Shown one piece after another: positions 53,967 to 64,000 of a DNA stretch of 64,000 nt. Source of the DNA: Sarcomyxa edulis. Lineage: Eukaryota > Basidiomycota > Agaricomycetes > Agaricales > Mycenaceae. The stretch's first letter is position 1; every line of letters starts with the position of its first letter. The position numbers and the translations under genes were made by a program. The stretch covers positions 558,001 to 622,000 of the forward strand of contig QUOL01000003.1 of the NCBI GenBank assembly GCA_009761415.1, given 5' to 3'. The notes under the pieces were generated by a model. The model searched no databases and was not told the DNA's origin. It saw nothing but the letters and a program-made list of their open reading frames with translations.

Positions 53967-55709
53967 CTAGAAGTCCATTTCCGAGTATATATCGAGGGTG
54001 GACTCATTATCTGCTAGCCACATGCCATCTCTCTCGTAGACCTCGAAATCAGAAAGCTCATCTTCAGAGCAATAATCATCCGTGGAATCGTCACCGCTGT
54101 CACTGATGTCCGTGTCTTCTTCGATAGTGTCCGACCGTTCCTCGTCGCTCTCGCTCTCATCATCATCGAGTGTTTCACCATCCTCCGTGGCTTCATCCTC
54201 ATCTAGAATGTATTTCATATACAAGTGCTGAGGATCATGGCGAATGTGAATGCCAGGGAATTTATATTCATATGATCCGGCTGCATCTGTCACTTCGTGC
54301 GGTGGACACAAGGTCGTGATGTCTGGGAAATTGGTCAACGCACAGTCCACAGCTCGAAACCCCCGGAAAGCTGGAAATCCGCGAGGGATAGGGAATTCTG
54401 GGACCTGAGACGAATCGGTCGACCTCCATATATCAATCCACTTGACGTTGGGATGAGACACAGTCATCTCGGTCTCCTCGAAAGAAGGAATCACGATGTG
54501 TTCTAGCGACGGACATACATCTAGGGTATTTTGTAGTTCGGGTAACGTCCACTCTCTGGCATCTCGCCAGGGTATTGGCACAATGGCGAGACTTTTGAGA
54601 TTGCGTCCGTGACCGGTGCAGAATTGTTCCCAAGGTCCCATTCCAAGCGACGCATCTCCGGCGAGGTCGAATGTCAAGCTCTCCAACGATGGCAAGATCC
54701 ATTCGGACGCAAGACCCGACACAGTGTGGTAAGTCATGTGGTGATGAACTCTGAATCGCAAGTTTTTTAGACGTTGTAAGCGCAGCCGTTCACCATTGAC
54801 TACTCGAGACACGGGAACGTGTATTGTGAGGGATACGAGCATATCCTTGATTTTGAAGAGTGCGGAAGATAGTGAATCAAAGTCATCGGTTGGACCACAT
54901 TCGAGATGAGTGATAGAGTTGGTCAGGAGTGGTAGAGCTCGGTCAGTCTGCAGGGCGGTTCGAGGAGCAGAAAAGGCAATACGTTTAATACGAAAGCAGT
55001 CGTGTAGGATGCGCTTGAGATTCTCATCATACAGGACCGAGTAACCGTGCGGTACGAAGCAGTGAACGGTAACCGCTTTGACCAAAGTGCCCAGAAAAGG
55101 GTTGTCGTCCAACGTGCGTAGAAATGCGGAAATTTGGCCAATCCTACGAAACGATATGTTCTCGTAGAGCAATTCCAGCCCAACCCTATACCATATCTTG
55201 CAAACGCGTATGACCGAAAGCTTCATCCGAGTCGCCAAACACCACGGTGATTCCGGCCCCGCGCTCAACGAAGCATCCAATAGGAAGTCCGGAGGAAAAG
55301 CGTAGCGAAATATGATCTGCAAGATTTCGGGTGGAGGCTGTCGCAGAGGTGCTCTACAAGCATTGATAGTTTGAAGAATTTGGACGTGTTCTTCGAAAGC
55401 ACCCTGCCCACATCCAGTTCATCAGCGCTGATGGGACTGAGCTCACAATGAGTTTGTTTACTTGTAGATGATCAAGATCCAGTCGCAACTCGTCATTTTC
55501 ATCTTTCAGTCGACCTGTAAAGTCTACAATCAGCGTCGCAGATATACTCGATGTTCGAAAGTATACGAGCTATTTTCGGCTTTGATGCGATGCAACGCCT
55601 CGCGCAAAGCTATTGTATCCTCAGGGGATTCATTTGCTTCGAGCCTTTCAACAAGAGCGCGTGCAAGAGCAAGAGAAGAGACGTCAGCAGATTCCGAGTA
55701 GGATGACAT
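53967..55709 (-). CDS. F-box protein with acidic C-terminus
   Basis: The probable start is the ATG at 55709 (MSSYSESADVSS), giving an N-terminal leucine-heptad piece. Next comes GRLKDENDELRLDLDHLQ, then GAFEEHVQILQTINACR leading into the F-box PPPEILQIIFRYAF at about 55300-55340. Leucine-rich segments and a long Asp/Glu/Ser tail (DEDEATEDGETLDDDESE) close the protein at 53967. The last exon is certain. The junction between the first exon and the DENDEL piece is not: the best GT-AG pair (donor after AENSS, acceptor TTACAG) is one base out of frame, while a weaker pair (donor after FEHR, acceptor GACGAG) keeps it. It is divergent from the BAR gene across 254 bp. Confidence 0.72.
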
Positions 55710-55963
55710 GAAGATGTTGTCTATGTCGAATCTCGATGATTCCAAAATTCCAGTCGGTTGCAAGAATCAAGAATGAAAACAAAGTTGAGAATGACCAGTC
55801 ACGATGTGACAGTGACAGCTCCTTTCGAAATAAGCAGAGCCAAAATGGAAGCACAGCCTTTAAGAACGCTCTCATCACTCGACTCTCATAAGCTTGCATA
55901 GAACACTACCGGAGTCGTCCACTTACGCGAGTATATCGACACTGTTTATTCGCTTGAATCGAA

Positions 55964-57253
55964 ATGAGCTGGTCAGGGTGCGTTTATCAGACCTTGTGGT
56001 ACTGTCATCATTTGATTGAGGGCTCTCAGATTCAAGAAGTCTGTAAATCGAGCAGGAACAACGGTGCATATCGACATTATTGCTTTGACGCTAATCATGT
56101 TACCAATATTTTTCTATCAATCTCTAGCTCCTACAGAAGACCGGCCAGATCGAACGCACTGTAGATCGAGAGTTTGCTGACGAGGAAACAAAGTACAAGA
56201 CGTGCGTCGGAGGCTTATTGCGTGAGGGTGGTCGCTGACATAATAGGACGTGCATAGGTTTGAGAAGGAATGCCAAGCCCTACAGAAAGATAGCAAAGCG
56301 TATTGGGATGCTATGCGAGGTACGTACCCTGAACTATATCTCCAGCGGCGTCCTAATACATTATCTAGCTATGACGGCTGCGCAGACTCGCATAGCGGAA
56401 ACCTTGGAAACATTCTACGGGGCTTCGGACAGCACGTCTGAAGGTGCTATGGCAGGTCACGCTTACAAACGATCAGTCGATGACCTGGATGGAGGGTTTG
56501 GAAGAGAGCTTGTACGTGCCATTACTCCTAATAGACGGGTACTTCTAATCCTACATTGACAGGACGTGCCATACCGAACCACAATATCAGAACCTCTTGG
56601 AAAGATGTGCGCATACTTCCCCGTCATCAACGAACATATCTCCAAACGTAACAAGAAAGTAAGACGGCGCGATATCTCCTAGAGACTCCAACTGATGATA
56701 TTCGTGTCGTAGCTACTAGACTATGACGCTGCTCGAAGTAAGCTCCGCAAGCTCATTGAGAAACCAAGTGAAGATCCTGCACGACTTCCGAGGGTGGGTC
56801 CCATCCGTCTCCGTATTTGTTAGAAACTTTTTGATGACGCGTAATCATAGGCGCAGCAAGAGAACGACGAGGCCAAGGAAGTATTCGACATGCTTAATGA
56901 ACAACTCATCGGCGAATTACCTCAATTACTCGAGCTTCGTGTTCCATATTTTGATCCAAGTTTCGAAGCTATGATCAGAATGCAGTCCAAGTTTGCGGAA
57001 GAAGGATATGAGAAAATGAGCGGCGTACAGAGGTGCTTCAAATCCCCTCTACAGCTGGACCCCTGTACTGAAATAGAGTACAGATACTTTGCCGACAGTG
57101 TGCGAGACGACTACGCTGCAGGTCAATTAGACGCTCAGGTTCGTAATCTTGGTATTTCTGACCCTCACATCGTTCTCATTTGATTTCCATCCCGCACAGG
57201 TCGAAGGAATTCTGCAAGAGATGAAAGAACTGTCCATCTGCGGTGCAGCGTGA
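55964..57253 (+). CDS. BAR domain protein Rvs161/Hob3
   Basis: Ten exons (55964-55977, 56030-56063, 56128-56201, 56258-56319, 56369-56511, 56563-56658, 56713-56793, 56851-57032, 57084-57138, 57200-57253) sum to 795 nt (264 aa), the usual family length. The sequence follows the family closely: SVNRAGTTLLQKTGQIERTV, DREFADEETKYK, AMTAAQTRIAETLE, EGAMAGHAYKRSVDDLD, LLDYDAARSKLRKLIEKP, RAQQENDEAKEVF, FAEEGYEKM and DSVRDDYAAGQLDAQVE. The whole protein is one BAR module with no SH3, as in Rvs161. It senses and bends membrane at endocytic sites with its Rvs167 partner and links to cortical actin. Confidence 0.94.
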
Positions 57254-57539
57254 TTCTCAATAGTTTCTTCATCATCATCGTTTGGACGTCTTGGGAGTTA
57301 GGGTATCAAATATAAGGAATCTCAGATAATTATTGCATTTCCACCTAAAATAGTCAGGCTGTAGCTTGCTCAAAGCACCAAGAATAAGGTATCGAAAAAA
57401 CATGACTCTGATGGAGACATCTAAAACACGAAAAGATTGAAACTTTACAAACTTAGCTATGGATAGATCCGACCAAGGTGGTTTGTGAGAATGAGGCAAG
57501 ACAGAGGAGCGATATCCAGACCCACCTAAGAAATCATGC

Positions 57540-60500
57540 CTACGCCATTCGTTTCAAGAGAGTATTAGCACTTGCCAGCCGATTTGCTAGAGGGCCGTGA
57601 TGACCACGCCCTCCACGCGGCTTGTTTGGCCCTCGCGGCGGAGCCTGTGAGCGATCATTGGATTTTTTGTGATTCCGAAATGGTGCGGGAGGGTGAGGGT
57701 CACTAAAACGCGCTAGTAGTGTTTTCTGGGGTGGATTTGCATTCTGTCGAGGTTCTTGAGGCGGGTATAAATCTTCATACCGCAATGGATCCGGTATGGG
57801 TGGGCCTCTTTCAGGGCGCGAGGCTGGATAATCATTTGGCACGTTGTCTTCCACTCGGGAAGATGAGCCGTACGCTGGCCGATAACTATCTCCTCTTGAC
57901 CCACGAGATACATCTCGCCGTTCAGGGATTGTTTCTTTGTAAGGTCGCCGGGGATCCAATGATCTAGGAGGAGGGGATGCACGTCGATCATCTCGTGAAT
58001 TGTAAGCCTGATTTTCTCTGCGACGGGTGTTGGAATAGTCAGCTTCCCAATCGCTCTCCCTAGGTCGTTTTCTACCCAATTGCGGGGGTGGCGAAAGCGA
58101 GGGTGGCGGTAGAGGTGATTGTCGCGCGTGAGTCGCAGGAGGGATGTAGACATCAGCATCAGTCCGACGCAGCGCTCGGGGACCTCGAGGAACCTCAGAC
58201 GCTGGTAACGGTGGGGGCGGGGAGTAATGATCGCCACCACGACGATGGTAAGGTTCGGGTGATGGCGAATAGTAATTACTATTATCTGCAGACTCACTCC
58301 ATCTGGGAGAGTTTGCATATCCGTCATGGGATGGACCAGCCCACCCGCCATCACCGATGATCTCTGGCGAAGGCCGAGGAGGACTGAAAGAAAATCGTTC
58401 AGGGCTAACTTCATTGGCATGCAATGCGGATGCGTCTGGATTGGCTGGAACACTATTGCTAGAGCTTGGTCCTTCAGATAGACGATCGTGCAAAGTAGGA
58501 GACGTCCTGATATTTGGAAGAGGTTGACTGTAGCTGTGATCGTTAGACATTGCAGCTGGCTGTAATGGAGCTGGCTTTTGTCGAGCAACGGGCATAGGCT
58601 GAGTATTCTGCGCTTGGGGCGTCGATTGAGGAGGAGCATCCTGAACCCTTTTGAAGTTGATGGGAGGGAGTTTCCGCCTCGGAGGTGGAATGACTTTCTT
58701 CGGTGACGAACTTGGCGGAAGAGTCATCTGCGTAGAGGATGATGTTGAAGTTTGAGACGAAGTCGGTTGACGTTGAATGTTTGTCTGAGGTTTAGGAGGC
58801 TGAACTGCAGGTGACATATCTGTACTTGTTTCCTTCTTCACCTTCTGAGATGACGCAAACGTCTTTGCAAGCGGGATATCTTCTTCGTCGTCGAATTCCG
58901 ACTTCGGTTTCACATCCTCGGGTCTCCTTTTCGGATTCCAAGAAATACCTCTTGGTTCAAGGATATGTCGCAAATTCGTGGCTTGTGCATCGTGCGACAG
59001 GGTTGGAGGAAATAACATGGTATCCATAGCGAGATTGCCCGAGTCACTTCCTGTATGATTGAGAGATAGGATAATCGAAGGCGAGGTAGACGAAGATGAT
59101 ACGGAGGCTGCATGTTCCGAAAAAATATGTTCAATCGGTGGAAGGCTGGCACGCCGGAAAAGAGGGCTTTCAGTCCTGCGAACCCAAGGATTACTTTCGA
59201 GACTACTCAACCCGTTGTGATTGGGTGCAGCAGAAGAAGAAATTGTGGTTGGGGCAGGACCTGCGTCTTGTCGGCCGGCCTTTGTGGAGTGGTTCGCGGC
59301 CAACTTCAGGTCGTGATCAGATCTAATACTTGTAGTATTATGTTTCGAGGACGAAGACGAAGGGCCAGGAACAGGAACAGGAGGAGCCGAAAATTGGTCT
59401 GTGGCAGTAACGTTCTGACGAGCCGACGACGAAGTCGCAAGCGTCGCAGCTTTAGGTCCCTGTGGTACAGTCTTGTCCGATAGCTTCACATTTCCAGAGG
59501 TCGGTTTGCGCTTCTCGGGAACAGGAACAGGGACAGGAGTAGTCAATATTTGCCTAGCCACAAGATTCCCGACCTTTCCGCTCGGGGTTTTTTGTGACTG
59601 CTTTTTCGAGTTCTTAGCAGGAGTAGAGGGGACAGAAGGACCGACACTATTCGCAGTCGACCCAGAGGGAGGAGGTTGCTTGTCTTTGTCTTTCGCAATG
59701 GCACTCTCCCGTTCGCGGTCAGCTCGTATCTTGGCAGCCGTCGCAGCATTGGCGAGCTGTTTCTGTAACATAATCTCTGCCCTTTTCTTGTCTTGTTCCC
59801 GTCTTAGTTCCGCGTCTCTTTCTTGCTCTTGAATCTTTTGGCGTACTTTCATCTCTTCTTCCTCTTTGGACCGTCTTTCTGCTTCCTGCCGTTCGATTTC
59901 TAGTCTGTCTGCTTGCTGCTGTTTCTGACTCGCAAGTATGGCCTTATTTCTTTCGAACGACGCAGTTGTAGATCTTTCGCGTTCGTGCGCCGACATCGTC
60001 AATTGCGTCGAGTTTTTCGTCGTAGACGATGCCTCGACACTCTTTGGCGACGATGTAGATCCTAGATGAGGAATCGAGGTCGACGAATCGAGGTCCATAG
60101 GCACATCATTGCTTTCGTTCACCAAATTTTGTGGCGCGTAGGGAGTAGTAGCCGCTTCAGATGACCTGCGCCTGCTATCCCCACGAGCAGCTACGCCTTC
60201 CCAACCTCTCCTAGCCAAATCAGCCTCAATCTCAGCAGCGCGCTGTTCAGCCTCTTCCTCTTTCCGCATAATCATCTTGATCTCAACTTCTTCCGCTTCT
60301 TCCTCCTCTCGTTCGCCTCCTCGCTCCAACTTACGTTGCTTCCTGGGATTTTCTGCGGCACCGTCATCAGCTTGATCTACCATCCCCTCAACACCCTTCC
60401 CATTTCCATTCCGATTCTTATGCAAATTCATGGCCCTCTCCACAGCTTCTCTATCTTTCTCCGCTCTCTCCTTCGCCTCCTTCTGCCTCCTCAAGGTCGC

Positions 60501-61637
60501 CTCTTCTCCTTCCCGTTGACCAACCCACACCCCCAACTCTTCCAAATCCTTCTGAACACCATCCAACATCTCCTTCCTCCACCAAACATTTCTCTCTTCC
60601 TCTTCCTCCTTTATCCTCTCCGTAGCACTCATCGCCTCTTTAGCACTCTCGCTCGCTTCTTCAGCTGCTGCCAGACAAGACTGTGCAGCCACTAATGATT
60701 CCTGTACTGATTTTAAGGCTTGTTGGGCAAGGGTGTGTGCGTGATGAGCGGTAGATAGCGCAGATGCGGATTTTGTGTGTGCGGATTGCGCTAGGAGGAG
60801 AGCTTCTTGAGCTGGTGAGGTTTTTGGGGCGATGATAGAGCTAGAAGAGGGGTCGGATGAAGAAGGTGTCGGAGAGAGAGAGGAGAGTGACGCTTGAAGA
60901 CGGACTTGGAGGGCTCGAAGGGCTGTGTAGGGAGATTCGGTGCGTTCGGGCTCGTCGATGTTCTGAGGGGTTGCGGTCGGGGTTGGCGTGTGCGAATATG
61001 AGGAGTCCTGCGGAGGGTATTGGAGTTCTAGAGAAGAGGAAGAGGAGGCTGGGCCCTCAGTAAGTGTTGAACTTAGACGTGTGGAGTACACATCTTGAGA
61101 ATAAGAAGGCGTTGATCTAGATTCAGCAGGAGTAGGCCAGAGCGAAGCAAGAGAAGGAGTGATAGTTGCATTTTCCTGCAGATTACTGGTAGACTCGGAC
61201 CCTGCAGGTTGCACAACGTTGCTTTCGGTAGGTAACAATAAAGGGGTTACTTGCATCTCAGAACCCATGTCTGTGCGCACCGCTATCGACGTAGATGGGG
61301 AGCTCAAACTGTTCATGATAACATCCCCATCTTCATCTCGAGCACTGAGGGCGAGCGCCTGGAACAAAGTTCGTCTGGACGAATGCAAATCATGAGCAAC
61401 ATCGACCGAGGGTAGTACATGACTTCCCAGGCGAGGAGTAGGTGTTGGCGAAGGCGTAACTTGATACTGAAGATATTCAGTGCTGGGATCTGGGGCAGAG
61501 ATACGCTCGAGTAGTTTCGGCTGTTGGCCGATTGTGGTGAATTTGAAGTCTGCAAAGGACTGAGTCGGGGGTGCAGTCGTCTTTGATGTGGAACTGCTAG
61601 ACACAACATGGTCTCCGAGCATCGGAATGCTGGCCAT
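57540..61637 (-). CDS. Large low-complexity coiled-coil protein, 1365 aa
   Basis: It is one uninterrupted exon of 4098 nt, rare in this intron-rich region. The N-terminal 270 residues are Ser/Pro/Thr-rich. Residues about 275-340 are Ala/Ser-rich heptads (SALSTAHHAHTLAQQAL). About 340-490 and 570-660 are highly charged coiled-coil segments (e.g. ERNKAILASQKQQQADRLE). The second half is disordered and proline-rich. The C-terminal 230 residues are rich in Arg, Asp, Tyr, Pro and end in an RGG-like part (NKPRGGRGHHG). Such ends occur in RNA-binding and nuclear speckle proteins. No folded domain was recognised. Several long frames on the opposite or shifted strand are shadows of its biased codons. 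Confidence 0.75.
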   Translation of the reverse strand: MASIPMLGDHVVSSSSTSKTTAPPTQSFADFKFTTIGQQPKLLERISAPDPSTEYLQYQVTPSPTPTPRLGSHVLPSVDVAHDLHSSRRTLFQALALSARDEDGDVIMNSLSSPSTSIAVRTDMGSEMQVTPLLLPTESNVVQPAGSESTSNLQENATITPSLASLWPTPAESRSTPSYSQDVYSTRLSSTLTEGPASSSSSLELQYPPQDSSYSHTPTPTATPQNIDEPERTESPYTALRALQVRLQASLSSLSPTPSSSDPSSSSIIAPKTSPAQEALLLAQSAHTKSASALSTAHHAHTLAQQALKSVQESLVAAQSCLAAAEEASESAKEAMSATERIKEEEEERNVWWRKEMLDGVQKDLEELGVWVGQREGEEATLRRQKEAKERAEKDREAVERAMNLHKNRNGNGKGVEGMVDQADDGAAENPRKQRKLERGGEREEEEAEEVEIKMIMRKEEEAEQRAAEIEADLARRGWEGVAARGDSRRRSSEAATTPYAPQNLVNESNDVPMDLDSSTSIPHLGSTSSPKSVEASSTTKNSTQLTMSAHERERSTTASFERNKAILASQKQQQADRLEIERQEAERRSKEEEEMKVRQKIQEQERDAELRREQDKKRAEIMLQKQLANAATAAKIRADRERESAIAKDKDKQPPPSGSTANSVGPSVPSTPAKNSKKQSQKTPSGKVGNLVARQILTTPVPVPVPEKRKPTSGNVKLSDKTVPQGPKAATLATSSSARQNVTATDQFSAPPVPVPGPSSSSSKHNTTSIRSDHDLKLAANHSTKAGRQDAGPAPTTISSSAAPNHNGLSSLESNPWVRRTESPLFRRASLPPIEHIFSEHAASVSSSSTSPSIILSLNHTGSDSGNLAMDTMLFPPTLSHDAQATNLRHILEPRGISWNPKRRPEDVKPKSEFDDEEDIPLAKTFASSQKVKKETSTDMSPAVQPPKPQTNIQRQPTSSQTSTSSSTQMTLPPSSSPKKVIPPPRRKLPPINFKRVQDAPPQSTPQAQNTQPMPVARQKPAPLQPAAMSNDHSYSQPLPNIRTSPTLHDRLSEGPSSSNSVPANPDASALHANEVSPERFSFSPPRPSPEIIGDGGWAGPSHDGYANSPRWSESADNSNYYSPSPEPYHRRGGDHYSPPPPLPASEVPRGPRALRRTDADVYIPPATHARQSPLPPPSLSPPPQLGRKRPRESDWEADYSNTRRRENQAYNSRDDRRASPPPRSLDPRRPYKETIPERRDVSRGSRGDSYRPAYGSSSRVEDNVPNDYPASRPERGPPIPDPLRYEDLYPPQEPRQNANPPQKTLLARFSDPHPPAPFRNHKKSNDRSQAPPRGPNKPRGGRGHHGPLANRLASANTLLKRMA

Positions 61638-62122
61638 GGGTATGGATATTGCCTAGATGAAAAGATCAGTATACTGATGAAATATTCGAATTCGAGACTT
61701 GCTGTAGTCTTCTTGTCGAGAGTTTTGTAGGACCGTAGGGGATATTGTCGAATGGGTCCCTAAAGTAGTCTTGATGTCGAGAGATGGATGAAAAAGTAGT
61801 ATGAGTCCGTAGGACTGATGGTGGAAAGAAAGAAAGAAAACAGCCCCTCGGTGCGTTCCTACTTGCCTTTTACGGGGTGCAAATCGCTTCTCTACAGCGT
61901 CGAGTATTCGGTTGGCTTTAGGCACTCGCAGAATAAGTTGTGATACAGAGAACATATTTATTTTGAAGCAGGCTATAGCTACGTATGATAGAAAGTAACG
62001 CTCCGAGGTAGCGATGGGTATGTAGTAGATACACAACGTAGTGTCCGAGTCCATATTATAACAGAGAGCTAGAGAGAGAGAGCAAGAAAGAAAGCACTTG
62101 TAGGATTACCAGAACGTATGGT
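61638..62122. other. Region between two - strand genes
   Basis: 485 bp holding the 5' side of the large coiled-coil gene and the 3' end of the BRI3-like gene. A GA-rich tract (AGAGAGAGAGAGCAAGAAAG) is at about 62069-62093. No other feature was recognised. Confidence 0.4.
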
Positions 62123-62733
62123 CTATCCGCAGAAACCATCGTCAATGACCTGGCCGCACCGACTGCACGTCACTTTGCGGTCGAGCAGGCAGAGGCCAAC
62201 ACCAAGGGGAAACCAGAAGATCGCTGCAAGGATACCTAAAGACACGAATGAATATAGAAGTGACGACTCAAAGCTGTTGAACGTACCCAGGAGCCCGTAT
62301 CTGGTTTGCTGTACATGCTCTCCCGACTGGAGGCATATCATTTCTGGATGGTTAGGGGGCAGGAGGGACACTACGTGTTCACTCGTGGCTGGATTGGTGT
62401 AGTGGTACACCACTGGAGCTGCTGTATACGACGGCTGGGTCGTGTACGAAGGACCTGCCGCTGCGTCTGGGTGCAATAATGGCTGCTGGGGCGATGGAAG
62501 TTTGACATCGGATGTCTTTGCCTTGGTAGTATCCAAGGTAGAGTCTGAGAATCATCCAATCAGTTCAGAATTGCGCAACTTCGACTCGATATACTCACAA
62601 TCAGGTTTTCCTACTGTCGCAAAGTCATACGAAGGAGGGCTATCGTTGGAAGTCTGCAAAATAAAGTCAGTTCTCCGCTCGGGGTCGAGTCTAAGGTACA
62701 TACCATATCGTCGTTGTGGGTAGTTACAATCAT
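62123..62733 (-). CDS. Small membrane protein, BRI3-like
   Basis: Four exons on the - strand are inferred: the first is MIVTTHNDDM from the ATG at 62733, then SNDSPPSYDFATVGKPD, then DTTKAKTSDVKLPSPQQ up to QQTRYGLL, and last GILAAIFWFPLGVGLCLLD with RKVTCSRCGQVIDDGFCG. The layout is a Pro/Tyr-rich cytosolic N-terminus (with PPSYDF, a PPXY-type motif), one hydrophobic stretch, and a short CXXC end. This is the plan of brain protein I3 (BRI3) and related LITAF-like lysosomal membrane proteins. The name is by pattern only. It is divergent from the PRMT1 gene across 239 bp. Confidence 0.65.
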
Positions 62734-62972
62734 TATTCTGAGATCCGAGTTGTGCGTTATATAACTCAGGAGAGGACTGCGCATGCGGATACTCCTAGAG
62801 TCCTAGTAGAGTGGCTGTGTTGTGGCTGTACTTCCCAGTTTGGCGCATTACTTGATCGGGACTGCTGCATCGAAGTTGGGTGAACTTTTTTTATGAGAAG
62901 TTTCTTTGTCCGATTGTCCAGATCCCGTCCTTTCCTTTATCGATATCGTACCCTCCACTACATCCCATCAAA

Positions 62973-64000
<1,028 letters not shown>

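Noticed and set aside
57713..58639. 308-codon frame inside the large coiled-coil gene
   Set aside because: It is a shifted reading of the 1365-aa frame with no family resemblance; the main frame has far better composition.

Overview
The window looks like nuclear DNA of a mushroom-forming basidiomycete (Agaricomycetes). Almost every host gene is cut by short GT-AG introns of about 47-80 bp, some exons are only 3-20 nt long, and the gene content fits: several F-box/LRR genes, a DUF4470 protein, a Zn2Cys6 regulator, a multi-exon O-methyltransferase, a secreted heme peroxidase and a Ngaro-type retroelement. No function here was checked by a database search; calls rest on motifs, family knowledge and exon reconstruction by hand, and most exon sums were checked to be multiples of three.

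Layout. 1-5354: right-hand part of a tyrosine-recombinase retrotransposon (Gag end, RT-RNase H, tyrosine recombinase, then B1-A2-B2 split direct repeats). 5532-6896: F-box gene (-). 7039-12161: complete Ty1/copia element (-) with identical 270-bp LTRs and AACTC target duplication, sitting in the short promoter shared by the F-box gene and an O-methyltransferase. 12362-14211: O-methyltransferase (+) with a reading-frame problem. 14568-18079: Zn2Cys6 regulator (+). 18112-21632: DUF4470 protein (-). 22102-23912: MBIP1-like coiled-coil protein (+). 24395-25707: bZIP regulator of the Hac1/Cib1/Hxl1 type (+). 26386-30105: two arrays of palindromic CACT...AGTG units around about 3.2 kb without an intact gene. 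30675-31163: CHZ1 histone chaperone (-). 31660-33847: DUF6593-like protein (+). 34542-36603: family III CoA-transferase (+). 36798-37512: gluconokinase (+). 37908-39121: proteasome alpha subunit (+). 39275-40054: Ctr copper transporter (-). 40555-41876 and 44141-45467: two related F-box genes (-) on either side of an aldo/keto reductase (42483-44051, +). 45468-48221: no gene recognised. 48222-50569: multi-pass membrane protein (+). 51209-53200: secreted heme peroxidase (+). 53967-55709: F-box gene (-). 55964-57253: Rvs161/Hob3 BAR protein (+). 57540-61637: large low-complexity coiled-coil protein (-). 62123-62733: BRI3-like membrane protein (-). 62973 to the right edge: PRMT1-type arginine methyltransferase (+), cut by the window.

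The genes form no obvious single pathway. Core housekeeping genes (proteasome, PRMT1, CHZ1, BAR, gluconokinase, Ctr) alternate with lineage-specific and accessory genes. The most notable item is the bZIP gene. Its C-terminal half lies in another frame and is reached by removing 44 nt between two predicted hairpin loops, the layout of an Ire1-spliced unfolded-protein-response mRNA.
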